Source: a virus. From it: a stretch of DNA of 64,000 bases. Of this stretch, positions 1 through 9,167 are shown piece by piece. The stretch's first letter is position 1. Each line of letters begins with the position of its first letter. A model generated the notes under the pieces. That model made no database searches and was not told the origin of the DNA. It saw only the letters and a program-made list of their open reading frames with translations. The translations under genes and the position numbers were made by a program. The DNA lies in IMG/VR virus record IMGVR_UViG_3300032236_000552, positions 35,865 through 99,864 of that record, one strand, 5' to 3'.

Positions 1-410
1 TCGACAACGTATTTGGCGTTGACCACATTCTCAATCAGGCATCGGACACCGTCATCACTGACGACCCTGTCGGTGAGTTACTTCGACAGTTGAACACAGG
101 CGACGCCATTGGCATCGTATGGAATGACGAGATTGAAGAACACCACGTTGTCCATTCGGTAGAAGACCTAGCGTTGGACACATGGGACATTACTGAAGGA
201 CTCGATAAGATTCAGATTGACGATGACTTCAATGACTTAGGTAGCGATGAGTTGCACGACGCTCTTATGAAGCACCTCGGCATGTTCGTCGATTTGCTGG
301 CAGCGTTCGTGGCTTCTACTGTGATGGAGTCGCTCTCGCAGGCAGTAGCCGAGCACCTTGCTAACGAAATAGGCAAAAAGGACATTTTCCCCAAGCGAGA
401 TGATGAGTAG
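1..410 (+). CDS. Unknown acidic protein, 5' end outside window
   Basis: The reading frame is open from the first bases of the window, so this is the C-terminal part (about 136 residues) of a longer gene. An internal TTG at 90 could also start a 106-residue protein, but the open frame upstream argues against that. The visible part is acidic with a hydrophobic helix near residues 68-88 of the TTG-started form. No family recognised. It lies 9 bp upstream of the wHTH gene in the same operon. Confidence 0.6.
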   Translation, partial: DNVFGVDHILNQASDTVITDDPVGELLRQLNTGDAIGIVWNDEIEEHHVVHSVEDLALDTWDITEGLDKIQIDDDFNDLGSDELHDALMKHLGMFVDLLAAFVASTVMESLSQAVAEHLANEIGKKDIFPKRDDE

Positions 411-419
411 ACTGCTCCC

Positions 420-1382
420 GTGAAAATACCTGTAGAAGCCTATTCCGCCAACCTTACGGATTACCAGTTCCGACTACTGGCTGTTTTATGCCATTTAGCG
501 GGCGCCAGAGGCCCTGTAAAGGCTTCAGCAGCCGAGTTGGGTATACAGACTGGCAATGTGCATGAGAAGACGGTTCGTAGAGGCCTCAAAGCCCTTGAGG
601 AGGCTGGCTTCATTAAGCGCACTCCTACCAAGAAGGCTGGCGGTATGCGAGGCGTTGACCGTGTGGACATTTGTGTCCAGGCGGTAGGGGACGCTAATGT
701 CCGCACAACAGGTGATAAGGTGACTAATAGTTACAGTAGCCAAATAGTAGATAAGCCATTAGTACCTAATAGCCAAGATAGTTATAAATTAAAAGAATCT
801 GAAACCGAAGGTTTCACAAAGGAGATTAAGGTTCCTATGAGAAAATGGGAAGATGATGGAGACGATTTGGCGGGCTTTGGACTTGTCGAGGAGCGAGACG
901 CACCACAGCCAAAGATTCGTAAGTCAGACCCCAAGACTCGTGGAAAGCGACCAGAGCACGAGTGGACAGCGATGGACGTTGCTGCTGAGTTTAGTTACCA
1001 AGTTGGCAGGAAGTACCCGCTACTTCCAGGAACTGTCAATGTCAAGGAACTATCAGGAGCGCTCCGCAAGTTCCGAACACAGTACGGAACAACCCCGCTC
1101 GTAGAGTTAGAACTGCTCCGCCTGTTCATGCAGGACGAGCGTAACTTCCGTGACATCGGGGATGAAGCCCCTCACCTTTACAAGAAGTACCTTGCCTCCT
1201 TTGGCAAGAAGATGAACCAAGCACGGGAGAACCTTGGACTGAACAAGGTCACTGCGAAAGTTGAAACTGCCCAGACATCTGATAGGCTCGTTGCTAGCGA
1301 TGGTCGTTCATTCCAGAACTCGCTGTCTGGACGTGCACAACTAAAGCGGCACGAAGAACGATTAAAGGGCGTTAACAAATGA
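420..1382 (+). CDS. Winged-helix DNA-binding protein, replication initiator-like
   Basis: A 320-residue protein with a GTG start. Residues about 10-75 look like a winged helix-turn-helix (LTDYQFRLLAVLCHLAG, then TVRRGLKALEEAGFIKR, the usual recognition helix plus wing). The middle (about 100-190) is polar and probably a linker. The C-terminal part is helical. Phage proteins with an N-terminal wHTH placed just before a DnaC-like loader and a DnaB-like helicase are often origin-binding or DnaD/DnaA-like initiators, and that is the inference here. A plain transcription regulator is the alternative. The gene overlaps the next one (ATGA). Confidence 0.6.
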   Translation: MKIPVEAYSANLTDYQFRLLAVLCHLAGARGPVKASAAELGIQTGNVHEKTVRRGLKALEEAGFIKRTPTKKAGGMRGVDRVDICVQAVGDANVRTTGDKVTNSYSSQIVDKPLVPNSQDSYKLKESETEGFTKEIKVPMRKWEDDGDDLAGFGLVEERDAPQPKIRKSDPKTRGKRPEHEWTAMDVAAEFSYQVGRKYPLLPGTVNVKELSGALRKFRTQYGTTPLVELELLRLFMQDERNFRDIGDEAPHLYKKYLASFGKKMNQARENLGLNKVTAKVETAQTSDRLVASDGRSFQNSLSGRAQLKRHEERLKGVNK

Positions 1383-1519
1383 CAGAAGATGAACTCAACG
1401 AAGCACTGACGACTTTGTTAGACCTTGGTCTTATCAGTGTAGAGTACGACGAGAATCTTGAAGCACACTTCTCTCTAACTGAAGAGGGAATTCAAGAAGC
1501 AAAAAGAAGGGGAATGTAA
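1379..1519 (+). CDS. Small acidic protein, unknown (46 aa)
   Basis: ATG overlaps the stop of the upstream gene (ATGA), and its own stop overlaps the next start (TAATG), which supports translation by coupling. The product is acidic with a basic last turn (AKRRGM). No recognised domain; the LTTLLDLGLISVEY stretch resembles part of a small winged helix, but this is weak. Confidence 0.55.
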   Translation: MTEDELNEALTTLLDLGLISVEYDENLEAHFSLTEEGIQEAKRRGM

Positions 1520-1614
1520 TGAGATTAATTCTCGGCATAGTAATCGTGGTAATCAGTACTGCGACTAGTGCAAACATCATCCTAGGAGGATATAAAAAAT
1601 GGCAAAGAAAGTAA
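1519..1614 (+). CDS. Possible tiny membrane peptide (31 aa)
   Basis: Starts inside the stop of the previous gene (TAATG). Residues 2-22 form one hydrophobic helix (LILGIVIVVISTATSANIIL) followed by a basic tail, as in a single-pass membrane peptide. It overlaps the start of the next gene by 16 bp, and its 3' half also contains that gene's ribosome site (CTAGGAGG), so the frame could be accidental. Confidence 0.35.
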   Translation: MRLILGIVIVVISTATSANIILGGYKKWQRK

Positions 1615-1877
1615 CTTACTCTGTCGATGCCCAAGCCCGTAAGAACACCGAAAAGGGTGGAGCATGGCTTGCGACATTTACACTTCGTAACGAAGACGAA
1701 CAAGAAGTAGTCTTCGAAACAACTACTGCGTGGACAAATGCTAATGCTTGCAAGCGTTGGTTGAAGTCGGTAGTTGTAGAACGCACCACACGCAAGAGCA
1801 TCAAGATGTCTGTAACCGCTACAGACGCAAACGACAAGGCAACAGTTGTTGTAGGAACATTGGTATTCAAATCATGA
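1599..1877 (+). CDS. Unknown small beta-rich protein (92 aa)
   Basis: Preceded by a strong Shine-Dalgarno sequence (TAGGAGG, 12 bp upstream). The protein alternates hydrophobic and polar residues, as expected for a small beta sandwich or barrel, and carries many Lys and Thr residues. No family recognised. The next gene starts within its stop codon (ATGA), so it belongs to the replication operon. Confidence 0.7.
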   Translation: MAKKVTYSVDAQARKNTEKGGAWLATFTLRNEDEQEVVFETTTAWTNANACKRWLKSVVVERTTRKSIKMSVTATDANDKATVVVGTLVFKS

Positions 1878-2011
1878 GACTCGTATATCCAACAGACAAT
1901 AAGTTTCTCCGTTTCCTCGGAGACGTACTCCTTACCTTCGGTTCTTGGTTAGTAACCAAGGGCGAGAAGTGGGGCGGACTCTACGAACTAGAACTCGGTG
2001 ACGACGAATAA
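1874..2011 (+). CDS. Small unknown protein (45 aa)
   Basis: ATG at 1874 overlaps the preceding stop. A longer frame starting at 1748 runs through the upstream gene and is not the likely start. The peptide has an amphipathic or weakly hydrophobic centre (FLRFLGDVLLTFGSWLV) and an acidic end, so it may associate with the membrane. The helicase-loader gene starts directly after its stop. Confidence 0.5.
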   Translation: MRLVYPTDNKFLRFLGDVLLTFGSWLVTKGEKWGGLYELELGDDE

Positions 2012-2734
2012 ATGTACGACATCAATGAGTTGTCTCCTCTCAAGAAGTCATGGTTACTCCGTACTTCTAACATCCCACGTCGATTCCTCGGACTAGAACC
2101 ACAGGACATTATTGACCGTGCTGGTTCTTTCCCTAGAGAGGTCAGTGACTGGATTGAGGACGTTGCCAACAAGCAAGTTATCAAGCAGATTGGTCACATC
2201 GGTACAAACGGTGTTGGCTTGTTGTTTGATGGCGGCCCTGGCATTGGAAAGACAACTCATGCTGTTGTGGCAGCGATGGAGATAATCCGTCACCTGCCAG
2301 AGGACGAGGCCCTAGCCAGCAATGTGCTGGGGCTAAATCCCAAAGACTTTGGACTCAAGATGCGTCCTGTGTATTACATGACCTATCCAGAGTTCCTCTC
2401 CAAAAAGAAGTCCACCTTCGATATGGAAGGCGAGGACAAGCGAGAGATGATGTACGAATTGGACGGTCTTCACGGTCGCTCTAAGTTTGACTGGCTTAAT
2501 GTGCGTGTCTTGGTTATTGATGACCTGGGCAAGGAATATGGTTCTAAATACGACGATACTTCTTTTGACGAGATTTTGCGCCTTCGCTATGACAAAGGCC
2601 TTCCGACTATCGTTACCACCAACGTGCGCCTAGAAAATTGGGAAGCACAATACGGAGAAGCCATGGGCAGTTTCGCCAATGAAGCCTTCGTTAGAGTTCC
2701 TATAATTGGTTCAGACCTACGTGGTGCACAGTGA
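2012..2734 (+). CDS. DnaC/IstB-like helicase loader ATPase
   Basis: A 240-residue AAA+ protein. Walker A is GGPGIGKTTH (about 74-83), Walker B is VLVIDDLGKE (about 165-174), and a sensor-1-like stretch PTIVTTNVRLENW follows. This order and size match the DnaC/IstB family that loads the replicative helicase onto ssDNA. The gene lies upstream of a DnaB-like helicase and primase, which fits that job. The N-terminal 60 residues would bind the helicase, by analogy with DnaC. Confidence 0.85.
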   Translation: MYDINELSPLKKSWLLRTSNIPRRFLGLEPQDIIDRAGSFPREVSDWIEDVANKQVIKQIGHIGTNGVGLLFDGGPGIGKTTHAVVAAMEIIRHLPEDEALASNVLGLNPKDFGLKMRPVYYMTYPEFLSKKKSTFDMEGEDKREMMYELDGLHGRSKFDWLNVRVLVIDDLGKEYGSKYDDTSFDEILRLRYDKGLPTIVTTNVRLENWEAQYGEAMGSFANEAFVRVPIIGSDLRGAQ

Positions 2735-2745
2735 AAGGACAACCC

Positions 2746-3039
2746 ATGACAACACCGTGGCGAACGGTGCAGCAGTTTATCTCTGCACAGGGCGTGGGAG
2801 TCTTTGACGTAGAAGTCGATACTGAAACAAAAGACACCCGATGCAACTGCCCCGTGTACGACAAGCAGGGTTCATGTAAGCACGTGCGGTATGTCAATAT
2901 GAAGATTAAGCATAATGAAGGTCATTACTCCATCATGGTTCCTAATGAGGTGCCAGAGGAGATGGCTGCAGATGCTCACGATGACCCTGAGAAGTTCCGT
3001 GAGTTCGTTGTTAAATATGCAAAGATAGAAGTCCTATGA
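2746..3039 (+). CDS. SWIM-type zinc finger protein
   Basis: About 97 residues. The central motif CNCPVYDKQGSCKHV has the CxC...CxH layout of SWIM zinc fingers, which bind DNA or protein partners and occur in SNF2-associated and recombination proteins. The ATG at 2746 has AAAGGA at good spacing. A GTG at 2731 overlapping the previous stop is possible but lacks such a site. The SNF2 helicase gene about 3 kb downstream is a plausible partner, by inference only. Confidence 0.7.
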   Translation: MTTPWRTVQQFISAQGVGVFDVEVDTETKDTRCNCPVYDKQGSCKHVRYVNMKIKHNEGHYSIMVPNEVPEEMAADAHDDPEKFREFVVKYAKIEVL

Positions 3040-3452
3040 AAGGCGGGGACATCTCGAATGTCTCCTCACCACAGGCCATCGTTGTTACAGACGTCATCGT
3101 TGGATTAAAGACGATTGAAGAGCGGGTCATTCTCAAAAAGAAGATTACTCATACCATTGGTGAACTAGACAAACTATCTGCAAACAAGTTGTGGGTTCTT
3201 TCCAACAACTACGGACTTTCTTTAGAACTTGCTGGCTTTGAAGAAGAAGGCTGGACAGAAGAGTTACTAGACAAAGCGTTCAGTAAGTTAGAGCGTCAAG
3301 TTGTCAACCCGTTCAACTACTACCAGTTGTACGAGAACGTGGACGAGTTGGTAGGAGCACTGCCATATCGTGCTAATCTTAAGGCAGTAATAGATGTCCC
3401 AGGCCGAGTTGCCAGGTATGGGTCAGCGGGTGTAGAACTAGGCAATATCTAG
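3036..3452 (+). CDS. Unknown protein (138 aa)
   Basis: ATG overlaps the previous stop (ATGA). The protein is mixed helix, acidic in the middle (GFEEEGWTEELLDKAF), with no motif I recognise. Its place between the SWIM protein and the helicase suggests a replication accessory, but nothing in the sequence shows it. Confidence 0.65.
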   Translation: MKGGDISNVSSPQAIVVTDVIVGLKTIEERVILKKKITHTIGELDKLSANKLWVLSNNYGLSLELAGFEEEGWTEELLDKAFSKLERQVVNPFNYYQLYENVDELVGALPYRANLKAVIDVPGRVARYGSAGVELGNI

Positions 3453-3469
3453 TCCTTGAGGGAGGGCGT

Positions 3470-3586
3470 ATGTTTTCAGTAGCAAATACCAATTGTCCGA
3501 TGTGCCATGCTCACACGGTTGAAAGAATTTATGTAAATGGCAATTCGTATTTACAATGTCAGGCATGTGGAGAGCGGTGGAAATAA
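3470..3586 (+). CDS. Zinc-ribbon mini-protein (38 aa)
   Basis: Two CxxC pairs (CPMC near residue 9 and CQAC near residue 31) make a complete small zinc ribbon. GGAGGGCG precedes the ATG at 3470, and the stop is followed directly by the helicase start. One of many very short two-knuckle zinc proteins in this genome. Confidence 0.6.
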   Translation: MFSVANTNCPMCHAHTVERIYVNGNSYLQCQACGERWK

Positions 3587-4834
3587 ATGGCAGCAGATAA
3601 CGAGCATCGTTTACTTAGCAAGATAATCAAGGACAGAGAATTAACTCCTGCCCTACAACGTGGTATCACCGATGCTTGGTTTCTGGATGATGACAATAAG
3701 CGTGTATGGAACTTTGTTCGCAATCATTACAGCGAGTACAGCGAAGTACCTACTGCCGTAACTGTTCTTGACCACTATCCCAATTACAAAGTCCTTAATG
3801 TAGAAGACAACATCGATTACTTGCTCGACACGATGGTGGACTTCCGCCGTCGCTTGCTTACTCGTCAGGGTTTAGAGGCTGCGGTTGAGCAACTACAACT
3901 CAACGAACATGAGTCAGCGCTTCTTGCTATGGAAGCGACCATCACCAAAGTTAACTCGCAAGGAGTTCTTGGTACTCATGAGATTGACCTCACAAAGAAC
4001 ACCGAGGAGCGCTACAAGGATTACCAATCAGTTCAGAACGAAGAGTTCTTAGGTATTCCTACAGGATTCAAAGACATTGACGAAGCAACTGCAGGACTGC
4101 AAGGCGGGCAGTTAGTTACCATCATTGCACCACCTAAGACTGGTAAGTCACAGGTAGCGTTGCAGGTAGCAATCAACACGCACCTGTTGGGCAAGACGCC
4201 TATGTTCCAATCATTCGAAATGAACAACCACGAACAGCAGCAGCGTCACGACGCTATGCGTGCACACATTGACCACGGACGTTTGCGTCGTGGAAAGTTA
4301 TTACCAGAAGAAGAAAACCGTTACATAGATATGCTGAACAAGATGGAGACAGAACACCCATTCCACCTTGTTGATGCCGTTAACGGAATCACGGTCTCTG
4401 CACTAGCAGCCAAGATTGAGCAGTTAAAGCCAGACATTGTTTTTGTAGACGGTGTGTACCTGATGATGGATGAACTATCTGGCGAGATGAATACACCAGC
4501 AGCGATTACCAACATCACTCGTGCACTCAAGCGGTTAGCCCAGCGCATTGACTTGCCTATCGTCATTACCACTCAGACGCTTTTGTGGAAGATGCGAGCA
4601 GGTAAGGTCACAGCAGACTCCATCGGTTACTCATCTTCGTTCTTCCAAGACTCGGACGTTATCTTGGGTCTAGAGCCTGTAGAAGAAGACGACACGGTTC
4701 GTTTGCTCAAGGTTGTTGCCTCCCGTAACTGCCCACCTAAAGAGACTTCTCTGACATGGCGTTGGGAGACAGGTTGCTTCCACGATGAAGCAGAGATGAT
4801 GAAGTGCCCTTACTGCTCTAACTGGGGACACTAA
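3587..4834 (+). CDS. DnaB-like replicative helicase
   Basis: 415 residues. The N-terminal helical domain (about 1-150) is followed by a RecA-fold domain: GLQGGQLVTIIAPPKTGKS carries Walker A (about 181-188), DIVFVDGVYLM is the Walker B strand (about 285), and ITTQTL...GYSSSFFQDSDVILGL matches the later SF4 helicase motifs. This is the ring helicase that unwinds the fork. Its end, CPYCSNWGH, is an unusual CxxC tail not normal for DnaB and may bind zinc. The primase gene starts in its stop codon. Confidence 0.88.
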   Translation: MAADNEHRLLSKIIKDRELTPALQRGITDAWFLDDDNKRVWNFVRNHYSEYSEVPTAVTVLDHYPNYKVLNVEDNIDYLLDTMVDFRRRLLTRQGLEAAVEQLQLNEHESALLAMEATITKVNSQGVLGTHEIDLTKNTEERYKDYQSVQNEEFLGIPTGFKDIDEATAGLQGGQLVTIIAPPKTGKSQVALQVAINTHLLGKTPMFQSFEMNNHEQQQRHDAMRAHIDHGRLRRGKLLPEEENRYIDMLNKMETEHPFHLVDAVNGITVSALAAKIEQLKPDIVFVDGVYLMMDELSGEMNTPAAITNITRALKRLAQRIDLPIVITTQTLLWKMRAGKVTADSIGYSSSFFQDSDVILGLEPVEEDDTVRLLKVVASRNCPPKETSLTWRWETGCFHDEAEMMKCPYCSNWGH

Positions 4835-5775
4835 TGGTTGATGTAGAGAAGGTTCTTCTTAACCTTGACATACCTCTCGTTGCCCAGCGAGGCGAAGAGG
4901 TTCAGGGTCTATGCCCTATGCACAAAAAGCGCACGGGTAAAGAAGACCACAATCCATCTTGGTGGATTAACTCTGTAACTGGAGCACACATTTGTTTCTC
5001 GTGTGGATACAAGGGAAACATATTTACGTTAGTCGCTGACCTGAAGGGCATTGATTACTTTGACGCTAAAGATTACGTCAATTCCAGTGCCGAACTAGAT
5101 GTAGACGTACTGTTAAGGCGTATCAGAGAGTTGCCACAGTACGTCTCTACTACCGAAGAACCGCTCGCAATGTCAGAAGCACGGTTAGCCGTGTTCACAG
5201 ACCCACCAGAAATCGAACTAAAGAAAAGGTTCATCAATGTCGAATCAGCAAAGCACCACGGAATTCTCTGGGACAATAACAATAGTGCATGGATACTCCC
5301 TATCCGTGACCCGAACGATTACTCTCTATGGGGATGGCAAGAAAAAGGAGCACGTGGTCGTTTCTTCAGAAACCAACCACAAGGTGTCAAAAAATCCAGA
5401 ACCGTCTTTGGTGTAGAAGTTATGAGTACGGAGACGCTGGTTGTTGTTGAGTCTCCACTTGATGTACCACGACTTGCTTCTGCTGGAGTAGAGGGTGCTA
5501 TCTCCACATACGGCGCACTGGTTAGTGAAGAGCAAGCAAAGATTATGCGCCGTGCAAAGAAGGTTATTGCAGCATTCGATAAAGATGATGCGGGGCGCCA
5601 TGCCAACGAACTTATGCGTGGGTTTGCCAGGAAGTACGGCATTGAGTTGTCCTTCTTTAACTACACGGACATAGATGTTAAAGACCCAGGTGATATGACT
5701 GCTGCAGAGATTGCTCGTGGCATAGAGACTGCTCGTGACATGATTTACGGTAAAGCCGCATACACATGGTCTTAG
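4834..5775 (+). CDS. DNA primase (CHC2 zinc finger + TOPRIM)
   Basis: 313 residues, shorter than bacterial DnaG. The CHC2 zinc-binding domain has C27, H30, C54 and C57. A TOPRIM domain carries VVVESPLDV (about 205-213) and AFDKDDAGRHAN (about 246), which hold the acidic residues for metal binding. It makes RNA primers and would act with the helicase encoded directly upstream. There is no C-terminal helicase domain, so primase and helicase are separate genes here. Confidence 0.88.
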   Translation: MVDVEKVLLNLDIPLVAQRGEEVQGLCPMHKKRTGKEDHNPSWWINSVTGAHICFSCGYKGNIFTLVADLKGIDYFDAKDYVNSSAELDVDVLLRRIRELPQYVSTTEEPLAMSEARLAVFTDPPEIELKKRFINVESAKHHGILWDNNNSAWILPIRDPNDYSLWGWQEKGARGRFFRNQPQGVKKSRTVFGVEVMSTETLVVVESPLDVPRLASAGVEGAISTYGALVSEEQAKIMRRAKKVIAAFDKDDAGRHANELMRGFARKYGIELSFFNYTDIDVKDPGDMTAAEIARGIETARDMIYGKAAYTWS

Positions 5776-5954
5776 ATGCTCGTGGTGTTCCCACCCATGC
5801 CTGCCCTAACTGTGGTCATTTAATATTCAAGATAAAAGCCATGTTCTCTAACTACGATATCGCCATGTGGTTTACTGACGCAGAATGCGATGACTGTGGG
5901 ACTTTGCTGACTGCACCCACACCAGTAGATGGGCCAGAGTTCAATGGCATTTAA
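5766..5954 (+). CDS. Small zinc-ribbon protein (62 aa)
   Basis: Two knuckles, CPNC (about 13-16) and CDDC (about 39-42), about 22 residues apart, form a zinc ribbon. The start overlaps the end of the primase gene by 10 bp. No further function visible. Confidence 0.55.
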   Translation: MVLDARGVPTHACPNCGHLIFKIKAMFSNYDIAMWFTDAECDDCGTLLTAPTPVDGPEFNGI

Positions 5955-7557
5955 GGGAACACTCAAGCCTTATCAGCCAGAGGCAGTAGACCGTATGGTT
6001 GAACGCAAAGCCATGCTTGTTGCTTATGAGATGGGCTTAGGCAAAACCTGTATGACCATCGCAGCCTTAGAGACTCTACGAGAGAACAAAGAGTTAGATG
6101 GACCAGTATTAGTCATTGCACTTTCTAGCCTGAAGTACCAGTGGGAAGCAGAGATAAAGAAGTTCAGTGACTCCACCACAACGGTTGTAGATGGTTCTCG
6201 TTCCAAGAGACTTGAGCAGTGGCAGATAGAAACTGATTACACAATCTGTAATTACGAGTCTGTTGTAAACGACTGGGAGTTCTTTGTTAACTCCCGCAAC
6301 TGGGGCGCCATCGTATGCGACGAGGCTACTGCCATTAAGAGTTTTCGTTCTAAGCGTTCTAAGAAAGTAAAGGAACTTGCTAGGAGTATCCCGATTAGAT
6401 TTGCACTGACAGGAACACCGATTGAAAATGGTCGTCCTGAAGAGGTGTACAGCATTATGCAGTTTGTCGATTCAAAGGTCCTTGGACGCTTTGATTTATT
6501 TGACCAAACCTTTATTGTACGTAACCACTTTGGTGGAGTTCAGCGTTACAGAAACTTGCCGATGTTCCACACAAAGATGAAAGAGTCGTCGGTACGCAAG
6601 ACTCAAAAAGACCCAGACGTGGCACCCTACTTGCCAGAGACTATCCACCTAGAACCTTTGAAGATTAAGTTTGACCGCAAGGCTAGTGACCTTTACTGGA
6701 AGATTGCCTCAGACTTACAGCAAGAACTATTAGAGGCGCAAGAACTATTGGGTTCTTCCTTTTCTCTTGAAGCGCACTATGGACAAGCACACCAAGCAGG
6801 AAGTCCTGCAGACATGATGCGTGGGTCAATTATGTCCAAGATAACTTCTTTAAGGATGTTGTGTGATTCCCCGATGTTATTAGTTGAAAGTTCAAATAAG
6901 TTTCATAATGGCTGGCAAGACGTAGACGGAGAGCAAGTCAACTTTGAAGGCTCTCGTGGTGGCAGTGCTTATGTGGCTGGCTTACGTGATGCGGGTCACC
7001 TTGATGGGATTACCAAGTCGCCAAAGTTGGAAGCCGTTATCGACTTTGTGGTTCAACACCTAGAGGTTGAGGAGACCCACAAGGTGGTTATCTTTACTTG
7101 CTACCTGGGTATGTTGCCATTAATCCAGGAAGCACTTAGTCAAAAGAAGATTGAGTCACGAACATATTCGGGCCTTATGGACGCAAAGTCTAAAGAAGAA
7201 GCCAAGGTTGAGTTCCAAACGTCTTTAGATGTACGGGTACTTATCTCCACTGATGCAGGCGGCTATGGCGTCGATTTGCCCCAAGCCAATCTTTTGGTAA
7301 ACTATGACTTGCCGTGGTCATCAGGCACAGCAGTTCAAAGAAACTCTCGAATTCGTCGGGCTTCCAGTACATGGAAAAGCGTTGTAATTCAAGACTTCTT
7401 GGTAGAGAAATCTATCGAAGAACGTCAGTACGAGATGCTACAACAGAAGAACGCTGTGGCTGATGCCGTGATGGACGGCACTGGCATTAACACCAAGGGC
7501 GGTGTTGACCTAACAGTAGGTAGTTTGCTAGGCTTTATACAGAACACAAGGGGGTAG
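5944..7557 (+). CDS. SNF2-family DNA helicase/translocase
   Basis: About 537 residues. Ordered SF2 motifs are visible: MGLGKT (motif I, about 30-35), CDEATAIKS (motif II, DEAT instead of DEAH), LTGTP (motif III), then GGYGVDLPQANLLVNYDLPWSSG and QRNSRIRR (motifs V and VI). The family moves along dsDNA; in phages it is linked to replication restart and recombination (UvsW-like). The start at 5944 (MAFKG) is preferred to 5929 because it overlaps less with the upstream gene. Confidence 0.88.
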   Translation: MAFKGTLKPYQPEAVDRMVERKAMLVAYEMGLGKTCMTIAALETLRENKELDGPVLVIALSSLKYQWEAEIKKFSDSTTTVVDGSRSKRLEQWQIETDYTICNYESVVNDWEFFVNSRNWGAIVCDEATAIKSFRSKRSKKVKELARSIPIRFALTGTPIENGRPEEVYSIMQFVDSKVLGRFDLFDQTFIVRNHFGGVQRYRNLPMFHTKMKESSVRKTQKDPDVAPYLPETIHLEPLKIKFDRKASDLYWKIASDLQQELLEAQELLGSSFSLEAHYGQAHQAGSPADMMRGSIMSKITSLRMLCDSPMLLVESSNKFHNGWQDVDGEQVNFEGSRGGSAYVAGLRDAGHLDGITKSPKLEAVIDFVVQHLEVEETHKVVIFTCYLGMLPLIQEALSQKKIESRTYSGLMDAKSKEEAKVEFQTSLDVRVLISTDAGGYGVDLPQANLLVNYDLPWSSGTAVQRNSRIRRASSTWKSVVIQDFLVEKSIEERQYEMLQQKNAVADAVMDGTGINTKGGVDLTVGSLLGFIQNTRG

Positions 7558-7560
7558 GGA

Positions 7561-8001
7561 ATGGCACGAGTAGCCAATACAGAAATCCGCAATGGTGATG
7601 AGAATGACCTCATCAATCAAGCAAAGCAATATTCATTTATCAAATCGCAATTAGATTATCTAGAGAAGCAACAGAAAGAACTTCGTGCAAAGTTGTTTGA
7701 AGTTCTTGATGAAAGCGGAGAACTAGATGACAAGGGCAATGTCATTGTAGAACTGCCACAAGAAGTTGATGGTTATGTTTCTATTGTTAAGCAACGTCGT
7801 GTATCTCGTAAGATTGATGAGACTGTTGCTGCAGATGTTATTGCTGAACATGGACTTGAAGATTCTCTTTACAAAACAATCAAGGTCATTGATGAAGATG
7901 CGTTGATGGCTGCTTTGTACGAAGATGTTTTGACTGAAGAAGAAATCGATAAGATGTACCCACAAACAATTACGTGGGCACTAATTTTGAGTAAGAAGTA
8001 A
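7561..8001 (+). CDS. Unknown coiled-coil protein (146 aa)
   Basis: The N-terminal third is a coiled coil (QLDYLEKQQKELRAKLFEVL), and the rest is acidic mixed alpha/beta. This layout recalls Gam-like or other DNA-end or replication accessory proteins, but I see no diagnostic motif. Follows the SNF2 gene by 3 bp and precedes the MerR-like gene by 1 bp. Confidence 0.6.
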   Translation: MARVANTEIRNGDENDLINQAKQYSFIKSQLDYLEKQQKELRAKLFEVLDESGELDDKGNVIVELPQEVDGYVSIVKQRRVSRKIDETVAADVIAEHGLEDSLYKTIKVIDEDALMAALYEDVLTEEEIDKMYPQTITWALILSKK

Positions 8002-8002
8002 T

Positions 8003-8479
8003 ATGGCTGGTCTACGTAGCGACGATGAAATCGAGAAATCATTTGCTGACCTCGAATACATCCCTGGCTCTAAGAAGAAGCGTCGTGAGGCAGACCCAAA
8101 GGTTTCCCGTCGTAAGGCGGGAGAAAGCAATGGTTGGGATGAAAAGCCAATCATTAAAACATTAGGTGGAAAAGAAACAGAAGTCTTTACAATCGGTGCA
8201 TTAGCACACGCATTGGAAAAGTCGATTGTCTCTGTTCGCCTATGGGAGCGCAAGGGGTACATACCTCGTGCACCTTATCGACTTCGGGCTAAGACCGTAA
8301 AAGGTCAGAAGACTGGAGGAAATCGGGTGTACACCAGAGCGCTCATTGAGTCCGCTGTTGATGAATTCAACAGACGTGGCTTACTCGGTTCTGCTCGTGT
8401 AGAGTGGAACCAACACGAAGACCTTACAGAGGCTTTAGTAAAGCGCTGGAAGGACATCACATCCACCGAGAGCCAATAG
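8003..8479 (+). CDS. MerR-type HTH DNA-binding protein
   Basis: 158 residues. Residues about 52-110 read as a MerR-type winged helix: FTIGALAHALEKSIVSVRLWERKG is the HTH plus the arginine-containing turn, followed by a long basic loop and RVYTRALIESAV in place of the usual R-x-Y/D segment. The N-terminus is highly basic. It probably binds DNA; whether it regulates transcription or aids replication is not shown. Confidence 0.65.
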   Translation: MAGLRSDDEIEKSFADLEYIPGSKKKRREADPKVSRRKAGESNGWDEKPIIKTLGGKETEVFTIGALAHALEKSIVSVRLWERKGYIPRAPYRLRAKTVKGQKTGGNRVYTRALIESAVDEFNRRGLLGSARVEWNQHEDLTEALVKRWKDITSTESQ

Positions 8480-8501
8480 GCCTCATTACCGAAAGAAACA
8501 C

Positions 8502-9152
8502 ATGCCAATTACAAAACCGTCAGTTGATGCTGACACATATCTCACTGAAGACAGTGAGAACATCCAGCCAAAGGTTGGAACAACAGTGCAAGAAGGCTGG
8601 GATGCAGCCGAGTCACTTCTCAAGGTAGAAACATCAGAGTTCCCAACGGATTTCCGTTTCTCTGATGAACCACAACTTGTGAAGTTTTTGCAGGACCGTC
8701 CATTCGCAACATACGAGCAACATTGGATTGAACGCCCAAAGGGTAAGAAGTCCTTCGTTTGCATTGGCGATACCTGCCCACTTTGCGATGTCCTTGGCGA
8801 TAAGCCTCGTGGCAAGTTCGCATTCAACGTACTCGTACTTTCTGGTGACAACCAGGGTGTACAGGTACTCACAGCCCCTCCTTCACTCGCACGTCAAATC
8901 AAGAAGGCTCACGATGATGAGCGCAAGGGACCTCTTGATAAAGAGTTCTGGGAGATTTCTCGACTAGGCACAGGCCCAACAACGCAGTACACCCTCAACT
9001 TCGTTCGTGGTCGTGACCTTGCCGAGGAGTGGAAGTTGTCGCAAGACGACGTCAACGAACTCGTAGCGAATGCTGTTCCCTTCACAGCAGATGAAGTAGT
9101 ACGTGAGACCCCTCGCTCCGAACTATTAGAAATCGCTCGTTCGATAGCGTAA
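8502..9152 (+). CDS. Single-stranded DNA-binding protein, T4 gp32-like
   Basis: 216 residues. Zinc-knuckle-like CIGDTCPLCD (about 87-96) lies inside an OB-fold-like region, as in gp32-type SSB proteins. KGKKSF and NVLVLSGDNQG are the neighbouring strands. It would coat ssDNA at the fork. Placed just before the polymerase gene, and separated from it by a perfect 10-bp hairpin, so its mRNA level may be set apart from the polymerase. It lacks the usual acidic last residues of bacterial SSB. Confidence 0.7.
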   Translation: MPITKPSVDADTYLTEDSENIQPKVGTTVQEGWDAAESLLKVETSEFPTDFRFSDEPQLVKFLQDRPFATYEQHWIERPKGKKSFVCIGDTCPLCDVLGDKPRGKFAFNVLVLSGDNQGVQVLTAPPSLARQIKKAHDDERKGPLDKEFWEISRLGTGPTTQYTLNFVRGRDLAEEWKLSQDDVNELVANAVPFTADEVVRETPRSELLEIARSIA

Positions 9153-9167
9153 GTACTTCCACAGTAG